Below, piece by piece: positions 10,060 to 19,092 of a stretch of DNA of 64,000 bases (position 1 is its first letter; the number at the start of each line of letters is the position of its first letter). A program made the position numbers and the translations under genes. This DNA comes from Paraphaeosphaeria minitans (Eukaryota; Ascomycota; Dothideomycetes; Pleosporales; Didymosphaeriaceae): the NCBI GenBank assembly GCA_015832175.1, contig WJXW01000009.1:1984001-2048000 (forward strand). The letters run 5' to 3'. The notes below the pieces were generated by a model, which saw nothing but the letters and a program-made list of their open reading frames with translations, was not told the origin of the DNA and made no database searches.

Positions 10060-12414
10060 CTACAGTTTTGGCCCGCAGCACGCGCCTTCTTGACCAATAA
10101 CAGCCTCCGTTGTGGGCTGGTGGTGCTGCTCACTCACTAGTATACTCTTGTTAAAGCTCTGCTCACTCGGCGGTACGTCTAGTGCCGGATTCTGCGGTGA
10201 AAATGTCAGTAATCATTTCACGTTTACGGGAATGTTACTTTGCTCGTTTCTCGGGGGGGAAGGCGTTCCCGCCTGCAAAGACACATCTGGACTCTGTATC
10301 TAGAAGACTTACCTTGTCGAAAAAGTTTACAGGCTTCATATGGATCTTCAAGATCTCGCATGGCATCACAGGAAAGTCCTAATCAAAGTGAGCACCAGTC
10401 CAACCACGACAGCCGTGCAAACTAACCTCAATCCTTGGTACGTGATTGATCCCTGCCTGGATGTAGAGAACGAAGTCGTCATCTTTCACATTCTCCTTGC
10501 GGTCGGCCCATGACCTAACGCCAGTGCCTCCTCTACTCTGGTTGGTGTATTTTCCACCAGCGTACAGCTCATCATCTCGGTACTTGACAACGTAGATATT
10601 ATGATCTGAGAATTCCGCACGCTTGTAGTTGAAGCTGTCCTTGTCCGACAGAATCTTCTGGAAGGCAGGCGCTTGGATCTTATATGCTACAGGCTTGCCA
10701 TTGATAGGGTTGCGCTTGTTCACGTTTTGGATCTTGAACGTGCGGTTGTTCTCGTAGTCGATGTCGTAGCCGCCTGACTGCTCGACGACTGTCTCCTGGA
10801 CGTAATAACCTGTACCATGAGGATTGAAGTCGGATCGCGGCATGGGGAAGGCTTCATCGTAGACTAGCCGGTTGTTCTGACCCTCTAGGAACGGATCCAC
10901 TCTCAGTGAGAAAATGTGTTGGTGATGAACAGCAAGAACACCGGGATGCACAACTGTGCCGAACGGTACCTCCACACCTTCGTCGATGGGCTGCGTACTC
11001 AGGATACCCGTTGCGCGGATTTCATAGTTGACTTCTCCAGCTTGGTTGAAGATAAAGGCCAGAATGTATTCGTAGTTTGAAACCGTGATGATCGACTGCA
11101 GCACGAGTTCACGCGAGCGAGCCACAGCTGCCCGGCCAGTGCGGTAGTTGGTGTGTTTCCAGCCAATGCCCCCATCTTGCTCGTGGATGCAAACGCAGTT
11201 TTCCATCGGAATCACACCACCTTTTTCGTCCGAGAGTACTGCGTCAAGGTAGTAGATGGAACCCAAGCAGTCACACCCTAGCTTGAGGTTGTTGGCCATG
11301 ATGCCAGCCCCAGCATCTCCAAGATCAAAAGCTAGCTCGTAAGTTAGATCATTTTACCGCAGACGCTGAGAGGTCGCATACCTGATTTCTTGTGGTAAGG
11401 GTGCCGAGGGTCTGCGTACGGAATGTTCATGTCGCTCAAGCTCAGCCGATAGAATAAGCTGCGGTTGTCGTATCGCACATCGTAAAGCACCATGCCTTCG
11501 CGCTGGTTGAAGCCTACTCTAAACTTCCACTTCTGCCATTGCAGTACACTTGAGGTGCCCTCCTGAGTGACGGTAAAACTGGCACCTTCCGGTTGGACAA
11601 CATTCAATGGCTTCAGATCTGTCCTCAAGGTCTGGTGCTCTGGAATGTATTCGTTCGGTGGGTGGACGGGCCACTTTCCTAGTGGTTTGATCGTGTTATC
11701 GGGACCAGTCGGCAAAGTGTCAATGCGGATAACTTTCATGGCATCTGTGGTGATAACCGGACTGATGGGTAGTGGTAGTGCGTAGTGGTTGGAATCGGCT
11801 TCCGAGGGATTGAGCGGGTCTCGCATGTACAGGAAACATTGATATAGTCGCTCCTCGTCATTGACTCCGTCGGAGCCATAAATCCAAGGATCTGAGATCA
11901 CCACGGTGCCCTCTGGGAGCTGCAGTTTTGCGATTGCGTCTTTGACGCCCTGATCCTCGAGCGCAGTTTTCTCGATGCGGACGATCTCTTCACCATCTCC
12001 GTTTGCATGTACAAATGGGCCCAGGAGGACGTTGTGAAGGACGCGGCCTGACTGGAGGTCTACAATCGCTTCGTGAAATTTGTTCTACAAAGCCGAACCG
12101 TTACTGATGATCACGACCAGAGGAACTTGTAGACTCACTGTGTTGCGGATATAGTAGTTTATGAAGGCTCTCCGGCTAACTGGAGGCAGCTGGGTTCCAT
12201 TGTGCTCAGCTTCCAAGTAGGGGACAACCTCCGCTTTGGGAGGTTCCTGCAGTGTCACAACTTTGAAGTGGACATCGGTATGCGCTGGCCATGAAGCCCG
12301 GATTATTGCTGCTGCGGATGTGAGTTCCTTCTCCGAGAGTGGCGCCAGCGGATGAGTGGCCACGCTTTTAGTAAGGCTTGGTGACGGTGCATCGGCAACA
12401 ACTTCGGTAGACAT
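10060..12414 (-). CDS. Copper amine oxidase (primary-amine oxidase, topaquinone enzyme)
   Basis: Five exons (12414-12139, 12084-11382, 11331-10427, 10378-10313, 10191-10060) give 693 aa, the usual family length. The enzyme oxidises primary amines to aldehydes, releasing ammonia and hydrogen peroxide. The topaquinone precursor Tyr lies in SNYEY (about residue 413). Copper ligands are the HQH pair (about 463 and 465) and the His of NHVPR (about 623). The expected catalytic-base Asp is in AFDLGD (about 329). There is no signal peptide, and the C-terminus is GPKL. The final tripeptide PKL is a weak variant of the peroxisomal PTS1 signal, so a peroxisomal site is likely but inferred. It is divergently oriented to the AA9 gene across 1.8 kb and is the first of four adjacent copper-related genes. 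Likely used for amine nitrogen assimilation. Confidence 0.95.
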
Positions 12415-14207
12415 GTTGATGGTTTGGGGTTGGGGGTTGAGGTCACGCCGGAAACAAAGATTGGAAACAAAGTGTTTTAAGAGATATTCTTGCTTCCGCG
12501 GGTGACGCCCAGCACTAGGCAAGCGTTGAATTGTCTACCTAGTGGGGACATTTGCTCCTCACCTGTGATGTTCGCTGCGGCGATAAGAGGTGGTGCCCTA
12601 GACTATTTATTGGTAGACCATCGTGCTGATTCGTACACGCCGCGCCAATGTGCATTCGCATGGACTTAACAGATCGGGCTTAGCTGGCGGCAAGGGAAGC
12701 CGCTACCCCGCTTTTGTGCCGTCGCTCGGAACCGATGCCAGCCCGCAAGACACGCCCGAATCCCGATAGATACGGTACCTACAGCACGTTGGTCGAATTG
12801 CCTCTTCTAGCGAATAGACCGAGATGTCACAACGAAAGAGTGTTTCACAAAAGGGAGCACGAGGTTTCGATTGTTCCGAGCAAGTGTGCGACTCGTCCCT
12901 CGTCTCCGAGCTGCTCATCCCACAAAGTGATTACACAGCTGTATATTGAGGCACGTAGGCTTTCGAAAAGAAATCTTCTTCTTAGCAGAATAATCGTTTT
13001 ATTGGCATTGCATGCCTGTGTGTAAAAACACATACTCATGCCGGGGATAGTGGCTGTTATTACTTCGCCTTCTCCTGGGATTGCAATTGTAGTTGCAAGC
13101 TTAGTGAGGGCGACAGCAGTGCAAGTGCTTGGTGAAGAACTGGTGAGCACCACGGAAAGCTCGAAGATGGACTGGAAGAGCGCGAGGATGGCGTTGTCGA
13201 AGTGCCTTGGACCGACGAAAAGTACGGATGTTTGTGGACAATGTAGTGCGCTTGGAGGAGCTTGGAATGACGTAGGTACCCTCCTTTGCATGTACCAAAA
13301 TAGCTCTAGTACTTATTTTCTACCTTGCAGCAAGTCTTGCTTGCTCCCACAGTATCTAGCTATACTTGGCCGCAGGTCAGGGTGTAGGTCATCTTGACAT
13401 GAGTTTGGCGAATCTGACTTGACTAGTACACTTTTGGTAAAGCGCCACGGTCGTCATCGGTAGTTTTTGCTCAGAAAAGTCACGTGAAACCAACGCCACC
13501 TTCAGAAAGTGGGCAAGTCAAAGACTATCCTCATTTTGCCTAGCTGTTTGCAAACCACACGAGACCGAACCTCTCAAGGTTTCGAGATCTGGCGCTCAAA
13601 GGCAACCTGAGAGGCGAATCAACCACCAGTCCCTATAGGTAGCGGGCTCTTGTAGCCCTGAGTTTATATCACAGGAATACGTTCACACCCACGACGTCAC
13701 TACACTGTCGCCGGCTACTCCGTTCTCGCTCGCCAGCTTACCAATGTCTCAGTCTACGATACCTGCCTGTCGTACTTCCATATTCGCTGTATATTAAAGT
13801 GTCGTCCGCTTGGACCGGGACCCCAGCTCGTGATCTCCACAAAACCGTTTCTATCGCGCACATACCTACCCCAGTCATACTATTCCCACTTATCGGTCAG
13901 CACAATCTCGGTCCATGCTACAAGGATGACGACTATCATTTACTTTGATTGCTCGTCCACACCTCAGCTTTGCCATGGTTTATTGTCGCCTTAGGTTTGT
14001 GGCTGGAGTGTCCGCCGGGAGCTTCCGGCAGAGGTGAAGGGCTTTTGGTGTTCCGCAATTTGGGCTTCAACGCACAGTCTTCCGGATACTGCCTATGATT
14101 GCGTTAATATGAGCGTCAGTAGCCCGTGTCAACATAGTATTTAAAGGAACCCCAAGCACACCAAACAGAGTTACTATCCGATACAATTATTTCGATTTAC
14201 CTTGACG
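12415..14207. other. Divergent intergenic region, 1.8 kb
   Basis: Lies between the amine oxidase (-) and AA9 LPMO (+) genes and must hold both promoters. Overlapping open frames of about 120-150 codons exist on both strands around 12845-13397. The plus frame (13038-13397) starts with a hydrophobic stretch and has a Cys-rich tail, but I see no splice pattern or known domain, so I do not call a gene. Confidence 0.5.
14138..14147 (+). promoter_or_regulatory. TATA-like box of the AA9 gene
   Basis: TATTTAAAGG lies about 60 nt upstream of the ATG at 14208, a spacing compatible with a core promoter and a short leader. Confidence 0.5.
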
Positions 14208-15097
14208 ATGAAGTCCTTCACTGCCGCCGCTTTTCTCCTCGCTACCCTTGCCGAGGTTGCGCAAGGTCATTGTAATGATGTTCTGGCTCGCCTTGATGCA
14301 CTCGGACTAATAGTCATATAGACATTTTCCAATACCTCACGGCAAACGGCCAGAAGGGGGCGCAGTACCAGAACATCAGAAAGAACACAAACAACAACTC
14401 ACCCGTCACGGGCTTGAGCGATAACAACCTCCGCTGCAACGTAGGAGGCGCTTCCGGAAGCGGCACGAGTGTTGTCTCGGTAGCTTCTGGCTCTTCCGTT
14501 TCCTTCACAGCCGACCAGGTGAATTACAAAGTCCTGATACGCCGTTAGCAACCGTGGCTAATAAATCACGTACTATCAGGCTGTCTATCATCAAGGGCCT
14601 GTCTCGTTCTACATGACGAAAGTTTCTGATGCAGCTTCTGCTGATGGCTCCTCCGACTGGTTCAAAGCAAGTCTCGAAGCGCTCTCTGGCTGTAGTCGTT
14701 GTGCTAACCTCCTCCAGATCAAGGAGATTGGTCCAACATTCAGCGGCGGCCAGGCGAAGTGGGACATGAGCAGTACGTCTCTTTAAGCTTTCGAATGACA
14801 CGACCTCTTGCTGACACTCTCCCAGCGACCTACTCCGTGAGCATCCCAAGCTGCATCGCCCCAGGTGACTACCTTCTCCGCATCGAACAGCTCGGCATCC
14901 ACAACCCTGGCTCTCCCCCGCAGTTCTACATTTCTTGCGCACAGGTCAAGGTCACCGGCGGAGGCTCGAAGACTCTCTCCCCGACGACGAAGATTCCCGG
15001 ACACGTGAAGTCCACCGACTCTGGTTACACGGCGAACATCTACAACCCCGACTTTAAGAGCTACGTTGTTCCAGGACCCAAGGTGGCAACTTGCTGA
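14208..15097 (+). CDS. AA9 lytic polysaccharide monooxygenase (secreted, copper-dependent)
   Basis: Exons 14208-14271, 14322-14518, 14580-14666, 14718-14772 and 14826-15097 give 224 aa. Residues 1-20 form a signal peptide ([20 protein letters not shown]), cleaved before His21, which becomes the N-terminal His of the copper histidine brace. The second brace His is His91 in YHQGPVSFY. Gln167 and Tyr169 in [13 protein letters not shown] form the axial pair typical of AA9. No CBM1 or linker, so it is a single-domain enzyme. AA9 enzymes cleave cellulose or related glucans oxidatively outside the cell. The third intron (14667-14717) starts with GC rather than GT, is 51 nt long and contains no in-frame stop, so a form with 17 extra residues is formally possible. 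The known family continuity (WFKIKEIG) favours splicing. Confidence 0.93.
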
Positions 15098-16426
15098 AGG
15101 AATGGCAACGACTTTAGCGGGAGACTTTGTGTGTAGGTGATGATAAATCACATGCCAATATAGTGTAACCGTATTAAACCCCCCTTCTCTCTCCTATGTT
15201 TGAGTAGTCTTTTGGGGCTTTGTATATGCCTACAGCGTGAAGCAGTACCATATTCCGCTAAGCCGGCTGCGAGCCTAGGTACTAGTTCAACATAGGTAAA
15301 GATAATGTTCCACTTGTTCCGTTCGAAATAGCGAATTCAGGTCAATTCTATGATGACCCATCGGGAATCGACCTCGGGAATATTGCTCAGAGGACGATGT
15401 GAGACAGTCCAGGGGCTCCAGCAGGGGAGAGTGTACGAAACCTCCAGCAGCCCGGATTTCGATGGAAAGTCACCACAATTAGTTTCCCAAACAAGGAGCC
15501 CCGTTGGGTAGGTACCTAGCCCCAGACCAACCCTAGCGGTTTTGCCATGACTGTGCTAAAGCACTAGAGACACTCAACGCATTCTTCATGGGATCGCTTG
15601 CTTGCTTCATCCACGTGACACAACCTTGTGTCGAGGTCTCACCTACCACACGTATGTACCTGCCTCCATTTTCCACATTGAAACCCCCTAAAATAAGTCC
15701 AGCCCCATCGTCCTTCAGGTTCGCCCTGGTGTCTCGGGAACTTCAAAGTGGCGAGTAAAGCCTTCTGCATACCTACCAGAAGCCCACTGCACGCACTACC
15801 TACCTACGATCAACACCCCTGCCTTGCCAGTGGACCCCCCACAACTCCCCGCAGCATCCATCATCGCTCAAATAAAAAAGAAAAGAAACCATTCTTATCT
15901 TATTACGTCCGTCTCCGAGTACTCATACTATAGTTACTTCCCCACCCCACGCCTTTCCTCCCTCAACAATCCCAACAACGACGCATGTCAGACGCCCCCA
16001 ACAGACCCCGCTCTACACTCTTTGCACCCAGCACAACGAACGCATGGCAAAACAATCGCCACCCCCCACTCACCCCACCCGCTCACTGGCTCCCCAGCTC
16101 GGCCCCGGCCGCACACTCCACGCCCCAACCAATAGCCAACCACCAACCCGCAAAGTTAACTGTGAGAAGGGAGGGGCGGGGGCGCCCCAACGCCGAGAAC
16201 GTGCCGTGTCATATATGTTCTTTAGCGCTGATGAGAACACTGCTGCTGAGCGTTGGATCGGTCCGCGCAATACAGACAGCGCAGAGAGGCGTACGGTACC
16301 TAGTCTATATAAGGCGATACCACTCGCAAAGCGTGTCCTCACTCCTCAACACGCAAGCTTCTACCTACCAACTCATCTGCAAGCCTTCACGTCCTCTTTC
16401 CAAGAACAGTTTCACGACATCACACA
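15098..16426. other. Intergenic, 1.3 kb, promoter of the metallothionein
   Basis: 3' flank of the AA9 gene and a long upstream region of the metallothionein gene. C-rich near 15950-16130. Contains several TACCTAC-type motifs (about 15511, 15650, 15797). The open frames here overlap the metallothionein leader and look non-coding. Confidence 0.5.
16305..16313 (+). promoter_or_regulatory. TATA box of the metallothionein gene
   Basis: TATATAAGG, about 120 nt upstream of the ATG at 16427. A clear TATA box fits a strongly inducible gene such as a metallothionein; inducibility itself is inferred. Confidence 0.6.
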
Positions 16427-16562
16427 ATGGGCAACTGCGGCTGTGCTTCTTCCGGTACCTGCAACTGCGGCTCTAGCTGTGGCTGCGACAGCTGCCCGGT
16501 ACGTCTTTCCGCGTGCACGCGGTTCTGAATCGATGCTGACTGTACTCTTGCAGCACAAATGA
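16427..16562 (+). CDS. Copper metallothionein, 26 aa (Neurospora type)
   Basis: Two exons: 16427-16498 (24 codons) and 16554-16562 (His-Lys-stop), joined over a 55-nt intron (GTACGT...TTGCAG). The 26-residue product begins MGNCGCASSG, is about one quarter Cys and lacks aromatic residues. Its seven Cys are at positions 4, 6, 12, 14, 18, 20 and 23, which is the Cys arrangement of the classic Neurospora crassa copper metallothionein as I know it. Such proteins bind cuprous ions in one thiolate cluster and buffer cytosolic copper. The gene is too short for usual ORF finders. It lies between the copper-dependent LPMO and the Ctr copper transporter, which supports a copper role. Confidence 0.92.
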
Positions 16563-16853
16563 GCGACTTTTCCCTTGGGTTCGTTGTTGCAGAGTGTGAG
16601 TGACCGTGTCATCACTCTGAGGGCAGCAGGTGCTGACGATCCCAGTAACAATTTTCGTCATGCGCTTTCCTGAGATGCAGATCCGCAGGGGATGTAGAGG
16701 ATGAAGCGAAGGCTGGAGTTAGCTTCAGGATACCCGAGAGGCACAAGGGTCCCTGAGTGAACTCGAACACCTTGGCTTCGGTACTTCACTTGCTTCTACT
16801 GAGCAATGTCTGGATCTAGTAATCACTTTCATTCCTTGAATACACCCATTGAG

Positions 16854-17195
16854 CTAGAATATAGCCGAGCTGCGCACAGGTGGTGCGGGCGTGATCAAAT
16901 CTTCTTCGATCTTTGGTGTTCCTTCTTCCTGATTGGTCTTGCGCCTCCAAAACCGGTTATAGGTAGACTTGTCCAGGTAGAAAGACGCTGTCTCGGTTAA
17001 GGTGTCGAGTAGCACATCGCGTTTTTTACCATCGGGTGTCATGTACTTGACCCGTGCAACGTTTCCTTCGTAATAGACATCCGAAGTGCCAGGTGTGAGA
17101 CTCGCGCCATCCCTCACAAAAATCAACGGAAACATGTCTCCTGCATTACGTTCCTCTTGTTGTAAACGCTGTTGCTGTGGTGAACTATGCTCCTC
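16854..17195 (-). CDS. In-frame 3' extension of the Ctr gene, or separate small ORF
   Basis: The frame of the Ctr copper transporter remains open for 113 codons after its TAG stop (17198-17196). The first ATG inside is at 17135, which would give a 93-aa protein on its own. The segment after that ATG looks coding: mixed hydrophobic and charged residues (RVKYMTPDGKKRDVLLDTL, SFYLDKSTYNRFWRRKT), no low-complexity bias. The preceding 20 codons are Gln/Glu-rich. I do not recognise a family. Options are a separate small gene with a very short intergenic spacer, a Ctr isoform made by stop-codon readthrough, or one made by an alternative 42-nt intron (donor GTAACG, acceptor CACCACAG) that would remove the stop in frame. 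Confidence 0.45.
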   Translation of the reverse strand, partial: EEHSSPQQQRLQQEERNAGDMFPLIFVRDGASLTPGTSDVYYEGNVARVKYMTPDGKKRDVLLDTLTETASFYLDKSTYNRFWRRKTNQEEGTPKIEEDLITPAPPVRSSAIF

Positions 17196-18222
17196 CTAGC
17201 CGCAGCATACCGTTACTTCCTCTTGCATTCGGTCTTTGCCACCCTGCGACACGCTGAATGACTCCCAACCGAAGGCAAGGTATCCGAGGAACGCTCCGAT
17301 GAAGATACAGATGATGATGTATCCGTTGTAGTACATAGCTAACAACATGACGAAGTACGCTACAGCAAACTGCAGCATGTGTAGTAACGCGCGGATGACC
17401 TGTTGCAGTATCGTGGGGCGGAACGAGCGCGAGGGAACATTCCTCGTGGTAGAACTCGCCGGGTTCTTATTCACGGCGTCGGAAGACGAGGGGTCTGAGA
17501 CGGGACTCGCTTCTGCGAGCGAACGAGTGTGTCGTGCAAGGATGTAGCGGTCGTACCTAAAGCACAGGCACAAAGTCAGCGTGAGTCCAGTCAGGGTGGG
17601 TGGAGACTTTGTGTTGTGGTCTGCGTACTCTTTGCCAGCGCGTCGAAGGAATTCGAGTAAGAGGACGAGGAAAATGACGCCAACGCATGAGCCAGCAAAC
17701 ATTCCCTTGGAGGTGTTGTGCCATGTCTCAGAGAGGAAGCCTGGCTCGTGTTAGTATCCGTGATATTCATGTTCCTCAGCGTAACCCGCAGGCTGTATGT
17801 CATGGCGAGCTGGAACTCAGATTGATATGTCAGGCGGCAAAAGGACATAGTCGTGGTACATGTCGGCGCACTGTCGTAGATAGCGACTTACAGGTATCGA
17901 CAGTGTACCAGTTCCACAACATCTACAGCCCATTGTTAGTCGGCAGACTCGCACAACAAGGAATTCACCTACGCTGATCTTGCACGCGCTCATAGCGCCA
18001 CCGCCCATATCCATCCCGCCCATATCCATCCCGCCCATATCCATCCCGCCCATATCCATCCCGCCCATATCCATGCCCGTAGTACTTGAGGGCATCGCAC
18101 TCATGCTCGTCGCAGTGCCCATATTCTAGCCAGCCACAAGTCAGCAGTCTATTTCCGAAACTTTTCCCGTTCTTGTGTATACTTACTATTCCCGACATTG
18201 ACATATCCATAGAGTGCGACAT
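17196..18222 (-). CDS. Ctr-family high-affinity copper transporter
   Basis: Exons 18222-18187, 18125-17973, 17922-17892, 17740-17629 and 17556-17196 give 230 aa. The N-terminus is Met-rich (MSHSMDMSMSG, then five GMDMG units), matching the extracellular Mets motifs that capture copper. The next segment, MLWNWYTVDTCFLSETWHNT, is typical of the pre-TM1 region of fungal Ctr proteins. TM1 is near GMFAGSCVGVIFLVLLLEFL, followed by KEYDRYI. TM2 and TM3 carry the pore MxxxM motif (MLLAM) and a GxxxG helix-packing motif (GAFLG). The end is VTVCCG, a Cys pair that hands copper to chaperones in known Ctr proteins. It works as a trimer, importing cuprous ions across the plasma or vacuolar membrane. It faces the metallothionein gene tail to tail. 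Confidence 0.94.
18001..18075. repeat. 15-nt coding minisatellite encoding Mets motifs
   Basis: Five near-identical 15-nt units (CATATCCATCCCGCC on the plus strand) inside exon 2 of the Ctr gene. Each encodes GMDMG, so repeat number sets the number of copper-binding Met pairs. Confidence 0.9.
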
Positions 18223-19092
18223 GTTATGCGGCTAGCCGTCGGAGCGATGGAGAAGTGATCGAGAGCGCGTGCACCACGACTCGCTATAAGAAGCTGACAA
18301 GAATATTCGGAACGGAAGCACAGTCGCTCGCTGATGATAAAGATAACGGGGGTAAGCGCGCAGAAATGAGCAAGTTTGTCTCACGGGGTGGACGTGAAGG
18401 GTAGATGGGAATTGTTTGTGGTGGGCAGATGCAGGCGTGATAGGGCGAGGACTGGAAGAAGAAGGCACAGTGCCGAAGGCACGAGAGAAAGCGCTCATAT
18501 TGGCAAGAGAATGGGAAAGAGAGAAGCAAGGAGATGGACTGGGTTGCGCAGAGTTAGATGTGGGGCAAGTGCGCTGTGCCGGCGTGCTGGTACCGTACGA
18601 CATGCACCCTCTGTGCTTTCTAGGAAGTTGGGAGCACAATTGAAGGATTCACAAAACGCATTGTGCCAAAGCTATACTGCGCGCAAGTCCGCATAAGCAG
18701 CTTTCCTCGTCTACGGGATGCGGGATGCCGTTTTTCTTTCTCACGCTTGTCAGGTACGTAACTTGCGCATATGCACTCATGGGGCGACAAACCGGCGGTG
18801 GCTTGAGCTAGGATTGCATGCGGGTGGAGTTGAGCGCAGCATGAGCCCATTATCAGTCCTACGCAAGAGCAAGTGCGCAAAGAGACATTTGAACCTGTGA
18901 TGGTTGTGGGTTTAGACCTGTGATTTTTGGCTCGATTGAGCGACCCTGCAGCGGGCCGCTTGAGCGTGCCACAGATTGGAAAAACGTGCGACGCCACGCG
19001 TGCTGTGGGTCGAATCGCCACATTTCGAAACATGCTCTCTGTGAATATATGTTCTTTACAAGTTCGGCGTCGTTCGAGGCTACTTTGACACC
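18223..19092. other. Intergenic, 870 bp, promoter of the Ctr gene
   Basis: Upstream region of the copper transporter (minus strand) and 3' flank of the peptide transporter. TGAGCAAG at about 18367 resembles, with one mismatch, the yeast Mac1 copper-response core TGAGCAAA; this is suggestive only. No gene seen. Confidence 0.45.

Noticed and set aside
12845..13397. Overlapping open frames on both strands, the plus one Cys-rich like a small secreted effector
   Set aside because: No convincing signal peptide, splice pattern or homologous domain; both strands are open, which is typical of chance. Kept only as a note in the intergenic entry.
16231..16250. GCTG-containing stretch upstream of the metallothionein as a copper-response element of the HTHNNGCTGD type
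   Set aside because: Checked base by base; the required T and H positions before GCTG are not met.
15985..16562. Plus-strand frames of 163 and 172 codons over the metallothionein
   Set aside because: They run through the metallothionein promoter, leader and intron in other frames; the metallothionein explains the region better.
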